A DNA stretch of 19,138 nt from Clostridiales bacterium (lineage in GTDB: Bacteria > Bacillota > Clostridia > Lachnospirales > Lachnospiraceae), in assembly GCA_021203115.1 (NCBI GenBank), contig JAJQBV010000100.1:1-19138 (forward strand). The letters run 5' to 3'. Below, piece after piece: positions 1 to 7,152 of this stretch. Both the position numbers and the translations under genes were made by a program. The notes beneath the pieces are model-generated. The model saw nothing but the letters and a program-made list of their open reading frames with translations, made no database searches and was not told the DNA's origin. Within the stretch, counting starts at the first letter, position 1. Every line of letters begins with the position of its first letter.

Positions 1-777
1 ATTGTGCAGATGTGTCCTGCAGAATTAGGCCCTGTTTTTGGCCTGGCAGCCGAGATGGTAGGATGTGATATTTTACGTACTCCTTCCATGCTGTGCCTGC
101 GGGGCGGAAATTCTCTGGAAGAGGAGTTAACATGTGGTTCTCTGACTATCAAGAAGTATCGCGAGTATACGAAGACAATCCATATCAATTACTACATGCC
201 TACCGCCTGCTATGCGGACAAGTCATTGGCAGTCAGATGGGGAGCAAACTGGGTGTTTTACGGAGCAGATTCCATGCTGCCGATGGGCATTACCAATGAT
301 ATGTTAAAATTCATGTCAGATAACTATGTACCTACTTACGGGCATATCGGTGCGATCTCCGGATGGCAGACCAATGCAACCGGTTATAAGAAAGTGGGCA
401 AGACAGCGGAAGATGCATTCCGGATTTTCAAATGGGGCTATGAGTATCAGGAGAATGGCATGGGCGGTATGACGATTGAGCTTACCCCGATGGAGGTTTC
501 TCAGGCGATTGCGGAAAAACTGAGAGTTCCGGTTGTATCGATTGCCGGTGGCGCGCCTTGCGATGGCTCGGAAATGGTGGATATGGATACCTTTGGCATG
601 ATGCCGAAACCGGCGTCCCATGCCGTTACTTATGCGGAACTGCTTCCGTTCCTCTGCGAAGCATATATGGGATGGCTTACCGATGTTAAGACAGGAGAAT
701 ATCCGAAGGATAATCATGGATATCACATGGATCCGGAGGAGTTGGAGAAGTTTAACGATATGATGGAGAAATTTTAA
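1..777 (+). CDS. PanB-like protein (ketopantoate hydroxymethyltransferase superfamily), 5' end cut by window
   Basis: The frame is open from base 1, and the first residues (IVQMCPAE) align with residue 43 of the second PanB-like protein at 6195-7085, so about 42 residues lie left of the window. The family fold is seen in the GHIG motif followed by GYKKVGKTAEDA, then ELTPMEV (the E matches the catalytic Glu of PanB), VPVVSIAGGAPCDG, and a C-terminal GYHMDPEELEKF tail. PanB transfers a hydroxymethyl group from 5,10-methylene-THF to a 2-oxoacid. Here the segments expected to hold the two metal-binding Asp residues read differently (HINYY where PanB has D-x-PF), and the position equal to PanB Glu114 appears to be Tyr (VFYGADS), so ordinary ketopantoate synthesis is unlikely. 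The next gene follows after 19 bases. Family assignment is firm; substrate is unknown. Confidence 0.75.
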   Translation: MVQMCPAELGPVFGLAAEMVGCDILRTPSMLCLRGGNSLEEELTCGSLTIKKYREYTKTIHINYYMPTACYADKSLAVRWGANWVFYGADSMLPMGITNDMLKFMSDNYVPTYGHIGAISGWQTNATGYKKVGKTAEDAFRIFKWGYEYQENGMGGMTIELTPMEVSQAIAEKLRVPVVSIAGGAPCDGSEMVDMDTFGMMPKPASHAVTYAELLPFLCEAYMGWLTDVKTGEYPKDNHGYHMDPEELEKFNDMMEKF

Positions 778-796
778 ATAGGAGGGGTAAACTTTT

Positions 797-1015
797 ATGG
801 CAATCAATTCCAACAGTAAACTGAGAGATGTTATTGCGGATGAGCGTGCAGTAGCGATTATTGATGAATATGTTCCCGGTTTCATGGATCAGACGGCAGC
901 GATGGGACCTTGCATGGGGATGAAGTTCAGTATGCTGATCAAATTCCCGCAGGCTGGAATCGCGCCTGAGGATCAGAAGAAGTTAGCGGAAAAACTGGAT
1001 GCACTCGATGCATAA
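797..1015 (+). CDS. Small acidic helical protein, 72 residues, unknown function
   Basis: A good ribosome binding site (GGAGGGG, 8-9 bases before ATG) and the short gap after the PanB-like gene mark this as a real gene in the same operon. The sequence begins NSKLRDVIADERAVAIIDEYVPGF, has a Met/Cys-rich middle (AAMGPCMGMKF) and ends with a charged helix (PEDQKKLAEKLDALDA). By eye it resembles the short helical domains (SKLxDVxxxPxAxxIxxxYxPG pattern) that occur as tails on some catabolic enzymes, so it may be a free-standing accessory domain or subunit of the PanB-like protein. There is no signal peptide or membrane segment. I cannot name a function. The second PanB-like gene has no such companion. 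Confidence 0.7.
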   Translation: MAINSNSKLRDVIADERAVAIIDEYVPGFMDQTAAMGPCMGMKFSMLIKFPQAGIAPEDQKKLAEKLDALDA

Positions 1016-1028
1016 GGTGTGATGTGAT

Positions 1029-1060
1029 AAGGCGCAGCGGTATGTCTGCGCCTTTTTGTT
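1029..1060 (+). terminator. Rho-independent terminator after the PanB-like operon
   Basis: Nine-base perfect stem AAGGCGCAG / CTGCGCCTT (1029-1037 with 1046-1054), 8-base loop, followed by a T run (TTTTTGTTT). It lies 13 bases after the stop of the 72-residue protein and before the SDR at 1131, so the SDR depends on read-through or on a promoter in 1061-1130, where I see no convincing one. Confidence 0.85.
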
Positions 1061-1130
1061 TCTAGTGCAGATAATTTTGAGACGTAAGCGACACCTTAAT
1101 TTGAAAAGAAAGAAGAGGAGGAATGAAGTG

Positions 1131-1946
1131 ATGAGTGGGCGTATGACAGGAAAAACGGCCGTTGTAACCGGAGCGGGATCCGGAATGGGGAAAGCAATTG
1201 CACTGGATTTTTTGAAAGAAGGAGCAAAAATCGTTGGCTTTGATATTGTGCCAACCCGGTTAGAAGAGCTGAAGCAGGAAGCTTCGGACATTGGTCTGGG
1301 AGAAAATGTTGTGACGATGACCGGGGATATCAGGAACCAGGAGGATTGTGAGGCGGCTGTGAAACTGTGTGTGGACACGTTTGGCTTTATGAATGTGCTG
1401 TCCCATAATGCGGGGGTGAGTGACAGTATGTATTTGGCTGCGGATATTCCGGATGAAGAATGGGATCGGGTTATTGGGATCAATCTGACGGGTTCCATGA
1501 AAATTACCAGGGCGGCTTTGAAGTATTTTAAGGCGAAAGCGGATGAGAATGATGGGGAGTACCAGGCATCGATAGTCATGATCACATCCAATGCGGCATT
1601 TGAATCGGCTACGGGAGGTCCCTCTTATTGCGCATCCAAAGCAGGCGCGAATGCTTTGATGAAGGCGATTGCGTTTGAGTATTATCGATATGGGATTCGC
1701 TGCAATTCTATCTGCCCGGGCCCCGTGCTTACCAATATTTCGACCGGTACAGATGATTTTGATAAAGAGGGCACAAAAATTCATTTGCAGACAGGATATA
1801 ATGCTTCTTCGTGGCAATGGACGGGCGGTATTATAGGAATGCCGGAGGAGATCTCTCCGTTGGCGGTTTATTTGGCCAGCGATGAGTCCAAATTTATGAA
1901 TGGTAATTCCTGTGTCATAGACAGCGGTGTTTGCCTGTCGCGATAA
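1131..1946 (+). CDS. Short-chain dehydrogenase/reductase (SDR), paralogue of the one at 8662-9456
   Basis: Classical SDR, 271 residues, expected to oxidise or reduce a hydroxyl/keto group with NAD(P)(H). The start at 1131 is chosen because AGGAGG lies at 1116-1121; the frame is open further upstream but without a better site. Visible motifs: TGAGSGMG cofactor loop near residue 14, HNAG in place of the usual NNAG, the ITSNAA serine, and SYCASKAG with the catalytic Tyr-x-x-x-Lys. The acidic residue after the second strand (GFDIVP) favours NAD over NADP (inference). It shares with the SDR at 8662-9456 an unusual region before the C-terminus (QTGYNASSWQW against GTGYNAHYSEW) and the ending IDSGVCL / IDGGVCL, so the two are close paralogues tied to the two PanB-like genes. 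The exact substrate is unknown. Confidence 0.9.
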   Translation: MSGRMTGKTAVVTGAGSGMGKAIALDFLKEGAKIVGFDIVPTRLEELKQEASDIGLGENVVTMTGDIRNQEDCEAAVKLCVDTFGFMNVLSHNAGVSDSMYLAADIPDEEWDRVIGINLTGSMKITRAALKYFKAKADENDGEYQASIVMITSNAAFESATGGPSYCASKAGANALMKAIAFEYYRYGIRCNSICPGPVLTNISTGTDDFDKEGTKIHLQTGYNASSWQWTGGIIGMPEEISPLAVYLASDESKFMNGNSCVIDSGVCLSR

Positions 1947-1965
1947 ATGATATATGTTTAGATGC

Positions 1966-2003
1966 GAAAGAATCCGATTCCTCCCACGGAACCGGATTCT
2001 TTC
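1966..2003. terminator. Hairpin between convergent SDR genes
   Basis: Eleven-base perfect arms GAAAGAATCCG (1966-1976) and CGGATTCTTTC (1993-2003) with a 16-base loop that can pair further (ATTCC with GGAAC). It sits exactly between two convergent genes (stops at 1946 and 2031), the expected place for a two-way terminator. T tracts after the stem are weak on both strands, so efficiency is uncertain. Confidence 0.65.
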
Positions 2004-2030
2004 ATTGTCAGTTATTTTGTGATTTTCTTG

Positions 2031-2804
2031 TCAGAAGCACAGCCACCCGCCATTGACCGGAAGAATCTGCCCGTTTACGTAGCTTGCCTCATCGCTTATG
2101 AGGAACAGGGCTGCTTCTGCTACCTCGGAAGCATTCCCCAGGCGTGTCATTGCGGGCGTATACAGTCCGGTTCTGGAAGAGCCGAACTCATCCGCTGCCG
2201 GCATATTGAAAAAGATGTCTGTGATTACACCGCCCGGTGCGATGGCATTGACGCGAATCCCATCCGCCTGATACATGAAGGCGGAGTGTTTCGTGATGGC
2301 TTCTACTGCCGCCTTGGCGGAGCAGTATACCACACCGGCACATGTGTGCTGTGCTCCGATGGAAGTGATATTGAGAATATTTCCCCTGTCTTTCTCTTCA
2401 TCACTTTCCTGTGTCAGAAACTGCTTTACGGCAGCCCGCATGCTGTACAATACGCCAAATGTATTGAGATTATAGATTTTTTCCAGATATTCGTCTTTAA
2501 AATCGCCTACCGCTGTTGTGTCGTCCATGATTCCGGCATTATTTACCAGGCTGTCCAGATGACCATATTTTTCGACAGCGGTTGCAATCTTTTTTTCGCA
2601 TACATCTTTTTGGGAGCAATCTCCAACGAATGCTTCAATGCTGCCTGGGTAATTGGCTGCTTCCTGACAGAGTTAAAGCAGAATGTCTTCTCTTCTGGCA
2701 ACCGCCAGAACCTTTGCACCTTCCCTGGCAAAAGTCAAAGCCATTTCCCGTCCCATACCGGCGGAGGCTCCCGTTACAATAACAACCTTGTTTTCTAAAC
2801 GCAT
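2031..2804 (-). pseudogene. SDR interrupted by one in-frame TAA
   Basis: Read from the ATG at 2804 (AGGGAGGA upstream), the product is a normal 257-position classical SDR: VTGASAGMG near residue 11, NNAGIMDD, ITSIGAQ serine, VYCSAKAA with Tyr-x-x-x-Lys, and VNGQILPVNGGW near the end. A single TAA at 2673-2675 (codon 44, after VARREDILL) splits it. The protein resumes in the same frame at once with LCQEAANYPG and shows no other damage, so this is one base substitution, not a frameshift. The gene is 110 bases downstream of the GroEL paralogue on the same strand. As read, only a 43-residue stub would be made. The sequence is not especially close to the other SDRs here. Confidence 0.85.
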
Positions 2805-2914
2805 AAATAAATCCTCCCTGTTATTTCTTTCACAATATATAAATATTTTACTGGAAAAACCGGGCATATGGAAATACTGAAAGTTCCGTAATTTGCGTTA
2901 GGGGCCAGCTGGTG

Positions 2915-4558
2915 TTATGATGCAATGTCAGGTGTTTTTTTGTCTGTTATGGCTGCTGTACCTGCTTCGGCAGTCAATATTGTAGAAGCGGCAGAGACTG
3001 CGCGTTGCAACGCTGTTTTGCTTACTTTCAGAGGGTCAATGATACCTGCCGCATACATATCCGTGTATTGTCCGTCCGCAACATTATAGCCGATGACAGG
3101 GGCACATTTTTTTAAAGATCCCAGCATCTCCCCGTCATCCAGGCCGGCGTTGCGAAGTATCTGTCTGGCGGGCATCTCAAGGGCGCGCATCAGTACCTGT
3201 ATGCCGGTTTTTACATCCCCCTCCCGGCGTTCGGCCAGTTTCTGTAAGGCGGGAAGAACGCCGAGATAAGCGCTTCCTCCTCCGGGTACGATGCCGGATT
3301 CCAGAGCGGCTCTCGCTGCGACGACGGCATCCTCCGCGCGGAAACGGAGTTCCCTGATCTCGGCTTCCGTAGTACCGCCGATGTCTATTTTTGCGACGCC
3401 GGAAACAAATTTTGCAAGGCGCTCCTGATATCGTTCGCGGTTAAAGTCATACTCTGTGTGATTCACAAGATAGCGCAGCTCCCGGACTCGGTTTTCCACC
3501 GCAGCAGGGTCTCCGCCCGCCCCGGTGATTACGGTCTGATGTTTGGTTACTTTCACATACTCCGCTGTTCCGAGCATTTCCAGAGTCGCTTTCCGTATAT
3601 CGATTCCAAAGTCCTTCGAAATATAAGAAGCACCTGTCTGTACAGCCATATCTTCCATCCGCCACTGACGGCCTTCTCCATAGAGAGGCGCGGATACGCA
3701 GACAATCTCCATATCGCCTTCTAATTTATTTTTCATGATCAGCCCCATTGCGTCGCCTTCCAGCCCGTTGCAGATGATCAGGCACCCCCTGCCGGTCTCT
3801 GCAATCTGGATTAATATGGGAATCAGATCCTGGGGATTTTCAAATTTGGTATCGGTAATCAGAATGTAGGGGTTGTGAAACTCCGCCATCGTCTGCGTTT
3901 CATCGGTGGCCATGAGCGGAGAAAAAAATCCTTTGTCAAATACAATCCCTTCCAGAATTTCCATGGTGGTTGTCGGCCTCCCGGAATCATCAATCTGAAT
4001 GACGCCTTCAAGCCCTATCGTCTGAAGGGCTTTTCCGATCATTTGGCCAACCTTCTCGTCCTGGCATGAGACGGTCGCAACCATGGATATATCATTTTCC
4101 GAGGAAACAGGCTTTGCCATGTGTTCCAACTCTGAGACGGCCAGATCGCAGGCGGCGTGCAGTCCTTTTCTGAGTAAGAGCGGGTGCGCTCCGGCTGCAA
4201 GATGCCGGTAACCTTCCTGGAGAATGGTCTGGACAAGGAGGACGGTAGTACTGGTTCCGTCGCCGGCTGCGTCGTTTGTCTTTTCCGCAGCGCCCCGCAT
4301 CAGTTCGACACCCATGTTTTCCACAGGATCCGGCAGCAGGATGGATTTCAGGATGGTTACGCCATCGTTGATAACCATCGTTGGCGTATCTTTGCGGGGA
4401 GCGTCGGAGTATTTTGCATCGTGCAGATTGGCTTTCTGATACATCAGCACGTTTCGCCCGACAGGCCCCATGGTTGCCTTGACAGCCTCCGCTGCCTTGG
4501 CGCATCCATCTATCATTTTTTTCTTGATTTCCATGGAATAAAAAAGATTTTTTGCCAT
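2915..4558 (-). CDS. Diverged GroEL-type (group I) chaperonin paralogue
   Basis: 547 residues, near the usual 540-548 of GroEL. The start at 4558 (MAKNLFYS) is preferred over an ATG 12 bases upstream, because GGAGGG overlaps that upstream codon. ATPase residues are kept: the GPVGRN loop, NDGVTI, DGTSTTVLL, and EDAVVAARAAL carrying the Asp that activates water, then IVPGGGSAYL. It is clearly not the housekeeping copy: there is an insertion of roughly 14 residues after GRNVL (MYQKANLHDAKYSDAPRK), the apical substrate-binding segment reads FDKGFFSPLM instead of the usual GYLSPYF, the C-terminal GGM repeat tail is missing (ends KKTPDIAS), and no groES is adjacent. It follows a trigger-factor arm gene by 37 bases. 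It is probably a dedicated chaperone for cluster enzymes (inference). Confidence 0.9.
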   Translation of the reverse strand: MAKNLFYSMEIKKKMIDGCAKAAEAVKATMGPVGRNVLMYQKANLHDAKYSDAPRKDTPTMVINDGVTILKSILLPDPVENMGVELMRGAAEKTNDAAGDGTSTTVLLVQTILQEGYRHLAAGAHPLLLRKGLHAACDLAVSELEHMAKPVSSENDISMVATVSCQDEKVGQMIGKALQTIGLEGVIQIDDSGRPTTTMEILEGIVFDKGFFSPLMATDETQTMAEFHNPYILITDTKFENPQDLIPILIQIAETGRGCLIICNGLEGDAMGLIMKNKLEGDMEIVCVSAPLYGEGRQWRMEDMAVQTGASYISKDFGIDIRKATLEMLGTAEYVKVTKHQTVITGAGGDPAAVENRVRELRYLVNHTEYDFNRERYQERLAKFVSGVAKIDIGGTTEAEIRELRFRAEDAVVAARAALESGIVPGGGSAYLGVLPALQKLAERREGDVKTGIQVLMRALEMPARQILRNAGLDDGEMLGSLKKCAPVIGYNVADGQYTDMYAAGIIDPLKVSKTALQRAVSAASTILTAEAGTAAITDKKTPDIAS

Positions 4559-4595
4559 GATTCCCTCCATTCTTTCTTCCTGCCGGATTACTGGC

Positions 4596-5024
4596 TTACG
4601 ATTCCGCCCGGTTGATTGCCCAGTCGATGGCTTTTTACTTTAAGAGGTCTGTTTTCAGCATGGACAGGTCATCGCCGAAAAACGTACGGATCATATCAGG
4701 GGATGCATCCAACCGCTTCGCCATGTCAGCTGCAGCGGTCTCCAATTCTTCCTGCGTTACAGAGAAGTCCTGCTCTTTCTGAATAGACTTGATTACCAGA
4801 TCGGACTTGGCTTCAAAAACAGCCTGCTCATGGATATCCAGATTTTGCAGCTCTAGAAGAGTATCTGAATCAGCGGCCGATTATTCGCCTGCCATAACCT
4901 GATATTTTATTCTGTGCCGAATATCCAAGGAGATAAAATTTTCCTCGTTTTCAATCAGTTCATCCGGGACATCAATGTCGTACTGTTTTACGTATTTCCT
5001 CCAGAGATCTTCTCTTGTATCCAT
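4596..5024 (-). pseudogene. Stand-alone trigger factor C-terminal (arm) domain with two in-frame TAA codons
   Basis: From the ATG at 5024 (GGGAGG six bases upstream) one frame of 143 codons runs to TAA at 4596. It matches the C-terminal chaperone arm of trigger factor: VKQYDIDVPDELIENE (compare VKANDIDVPAALIDSE in E. coli), EQAVFEAKSDLVIKSI, FSVTQEELETAAADMA, and a last helix KAIDWAINRA. The ribosome-binding and prolyl-isomerase domains are absent, so this would be a mini-chaperone of about 142 residues. Two TAA codons interrupt it, at 4881-4883 (codon 48) and 4635-4637 (codon 130), both with homology continuing in frame. It lies just upstream of the GroEL paralogue and is probably co-transcribed with it from the promoter at 5097-5125. 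Confidence 0.8.
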
Positions 5025-5096
5025 GCTGAGCCTCCCGCGTTTTGTGATATGATTTGTTCCCTGCCCCTCATAAGCGGTCATTTTCAAATTGTAAAA

Positions 5097-5125
5097 AGTA
5101 TAACAAAATGAAACAGAATTGTAAA
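5097..5125 (-). promoter_or_regulatory. Probable sigma-A promoter for the chaperone genes
   Basis: On the minus strand TTTACA (-35, 5120-5125) and TATACT (-10, 5097-5102) are separated by exactly 17 bases, about 73 bases before the start codon of the trigger-factor arm gene. No CIRCE heat-shock inverted repeat was seen nearby, so this chaperone pair is probably not under HrcA control. Confidence 0.65.
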
Positions 5126-5144
5126 TTGAAATGCCACATACTTA

Positions 5145-5176
5145 TTTTAAGATACTTAATATTTAGTATTTTAAAA
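5145..5176. repeat. AT-rich inverted repeat between SDR and chaperone genes
   Basis: Arms TTTTAAGATACT (5145-5156) and AGTATTTTAAAA (5165-5176) pair over 12 bases with one G-T mismatch and an 8-base centre. It lies 20 bases after the stop of the SDR at 5196 and about 20 bases upstream of the chaperone -35 box. It could be a weak terminator or a regulator site at the chaperone promoter; I cannot tell which. Confidence 0.5.
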
Positions 5177-5195
5177 GCAGCTCAGGTGCTCTCCA

Positions 5196-6014
5196 TTATT
5201 GCATCGCTTTCATCGCCGCAATGGTGCCTCCATCGTATAAAATATCCACGCCGGTCAGATAACTGGCATCGTCGCTGACGATAAATGCCATTATCTTTGC
5301 TATCTCCGCCGGATCGCCTACTCGCCCGAGGGCGCCCATCAGTGCATATTTGGCAGCGCCTTCTCCCTCCGCTTTGCCCAATGGGGTGTCGAATGTTCCG
5401 GGGGAGATTGAGACGACGCGAATTCCTTTTTTGCCAGCCTGCAGGGATATTTTTTCCGTATACCATTTTGCAAAATTTTTGGAAAGGGAATAAGCGAAAC
5501 CGGCAGCCTGCTCTGCGGGCAATTGCTCCAGCGTCTGCTTTGCGCCACTCATAAAAGCGGAGACGTCTGTCAGCGATAATTGATATAGTGCGGTAGGCAC
5601 GTGTGCGTCCGGGAGCATGTAGGCGGACATGGACGTAACATTCAGGATACAGCCGCCTTGTTCCATAATTGACAGAAACGCTTCATCCATAATGATGGTA
5701 CCGAGTGCATTGATTCTGAAAATACTAATTGCGTCCGTCATGTGAGGAGAGACCCCCGCCGCGTGGATTACAGTCTTTACCTGCCCGAGAGAGGCGGCGT
5801 AATTCGCAAGGTTTTTGACGGAGTCCCGATCACTGATATCTGCCGGATATGCTTCTGCGCTTAGGCCGCAGTCCCGCAGCTGCTCCAGGGCGTCGTCCAA
5901 TTTGGAAACGGTGCGTCCGACCAGGATGATGTGACTATCCTTTGCCATCAGTTTTGCGGTTTCCAGTCCCATGCCGCTCCCACCGCCGGTAATTACGATA
6001 ATATTCTTTTTCAT
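5196..6014 (-). CDS. SDR of the 3-alpha-hydroxysteroid dehydrogenase/carbonyl reductase shape
   Basis: 272 residues, intact. Motifs: ITGGGSGMG at the N-terminus, HAAG where NNAG is usual, NVTSMSA serine, and GFAYSLSKNFAKW with Tyr-x-x-x-Lys. Between Ser and Tyr there is an insertion of about 40 residues, as in Comamonas 3-alpha-HSDH, and the C-terminus (GRVGDPAEIAKIMAFIVSDD, then YDGGTIAAMKAMQ) also follows that protein's plan. The substrate could be a steroid-like or other bulky alcohol/ketone (inference from shape only). The start at 6014 (MKKNIIVITG) is chosen with AAAGGA upstream at a long spacing; an in-frame ATG at 6047 is possible but lacks a spaced ribosome site. A terminator at 6145-6176 separates it from the PanB-like gene, so it may be transcribed on its own. 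Confidence 0.85.
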   Translation of the reverse strand: MKKNIIVITGGGSGMGLETAKLMAKDSHIILVGRTVSKLDDALEQLRDCGLSAEAYPADISDRDSVKNLANYAASLGQVKTVIHAAGVSPHMTDAISIFRINALGTIIMDEAFLSIMEQGGCILNVTSMSAYMLPDAHVPTALYQLSLTDVSAFMSGAKQTLEQLPAEQAAGFAYSLSKNFAKWYTEKISLQAGKKGIRVVSISPGTFDTPLGKAEGEGAAKYALMGALGRVGDPAEIAKIMAFIVSDDASYLTGVDILYDGGTIAAMKAMQ

Positions 6015-6144
6015 ATCTGCCGATGTTCCTTTCTTTGTGGTATTCATCCTGTTTATAGTACTTCATGCGATATAGCTGTTTGTGTAAAGTGGGTCTTCTC
6101 TGGAAAGTTTGGTTCCGTGAGAAACCGTACTCTTTGTGTGATAT

Positions 6145-6176
6145 AGAAAAAGCGGAGCTGCTGCGCACAGCCCCGC
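6145..6176 (-). terminator. Rho-independent terminator after the second PanB-like gene
   Basis: On the minus strand GCGGGGCTG pairs with CAGCTCCGC (6168-6176 with 6152-6160, one G-U pair), with a 7-base loop and a following T run (TTTTTC). It lies 19 bases downstream of the PanB-like stop codon. Confidence 0.85.
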
Positions 6177-6194
6177 CCTTCTGCAGATAAATGA

Positions 6195-7085
6195 TCAGAA
6201 TTTTGCCAGTGCGTCCGTGAATTTCTCGAGTTCTGCCGCATCCATGTGATAGCCGTGTTTGTCTTCCGGATATGCCCCGGTGCGCACGTCGTTCGCCCAC
6301 GCAGAGTATGCGCCTACGGCGAATTTGAAGAAATCGCCGTAGGATTTCGCATGGGAAACCGGTGACGGCATCATGTTAAATGTGTCGAAGTCAACCATCT
6401 CACAGCCGTCCGCAGCTCCGCCGGCCGCAATGGAGATAACCGGTACACGAAGCTTCTTTGCGATTGCGTTGGTCACTTCAATCGGAGTCAGTTCGACCGT
6501 CATCGCTTTCATGCCATTCTCCTGATATTCATAAGCCATCTTAAATACGCGCATTGCGTCGTCCGCGGTTTTGCCCAGGCGTTTATAGCCGCCGGCGCCG
6601 TCTGTCTGCCAGCCGGAGAGGGCTCCCACATGTCCGAACACCACCAGATAGTTATCCGACATAAATTTCAGGGTTTCGTTGTTAATGCCCATAGGGAGGA
6701 GGGAGTTGGCGCCTTCTGCCATGTAGATGGAACCGTATTCCAACGCTTTTTCTTTGGACACATAGGTGGGTGTCTGCATAAAGAAGTTAATGTGGATGTA
6801 TTGCGCTGCTCCGCGGATTTCGCGCAGCCACCAGGGAGAGTGCTCAATCCTCATTTCAATATTTTCTCCCGGAACGGTGAGACGCAAAATGTCGCAGTCT
6901 GCCATATCCGCAGCCATTGCAAAGTATTTGTCTCTGTCTGCCGGGCACATCTGAACCAGTTTCTTGCCCTCATCCTTGCATTTCTGCAGATACTGAATGG
7001 ACTTGCGGCCTTTTTTCATCAAGGAGGATTTTACCTTTTTGTCTTCTGCATTTACTTCCACGTTGTTTGTTTTTTCTTCCGCCAT
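6195..7085 (-). CDS. PanB-like protein (ketopantoate hydroxymethyltransferase superfamily), complete
   Basis: 296 residues; start at 7085 (MAEEKTNN) with AAAGGAG six bases upstream. A lysine-rich leader of about 40 residues precedes the barrel. Superfamily landmarks: CDILRL near 64, HINFF near 98-102, YMAEGANS near 121-128, GHVGALSG at 151-158, GYKRLGKTADDA near 167, VELTPIEV with Glu199, VPVISIAAGGAADG near 214-227. True PanB binds Mg with Asp residues in V-G-D-S and D-x-P-F; these motifs are replaced here (VPGEN, HINFF), while Glu124 and Glu199 match catalytic acids. Function may be a THF-linked hydroxymethyl transfer or aldol cleavage on another 2-oxo compound (inference). It is close to the protein encoded at 1-777 along the whole length. 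It is 67 bases after the MFS gene in one operon. Confidence 0.8.
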   Translation of the reverse strand: MAEEKTNNVEVNAEDKKVKSSLMKKGRKSIQYLQKCKDEGKKLVQMCPADRDKYFAMAADMADCDILRLTVPGENIEMRIEHSPWWLREIRGAAQYIHINFFMQTPTYVSKEKALEYGSIYMAEGANSLLPMGINNETLKFMSDNYLVVFGHVGALSGWQTDGAGGYKRLGKTADDAMRVFKMAYEYQENGMKAMTVELTPIEVTNAIAKKLRVPVISIAAGGAADGCEMVDFDTFNMMPSPVSHAKSYGDFFKFAVGAYSAWANDVRTGAYPEDKHGYHMDAAELEKFTDALAKF

Positions 7086-7152
7086 AATTGACTCCTTTCT
7101 TTGATTTAAAAATATATTATTTACCCGCGATGCGGTGAAATACATATGCCGT

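Noticed and set aside
1962..2798. A 278-residue open frame on the + strand opposite the broken SDR
   Set aside because: It is the antisense shadow of the SDR. It has no ribosome site and its translation is rich in Cys, Phe and Ile without any family motif.
5097..5176. CIRCE heat-shock element before the chaperone genes
   Set aside because: The inverted repeat here (TTTTAAGATACT...AGTATTTTAAAA) does not match the CIRCE consensus TTAGCACTC-N9-GAGTGCTAA.
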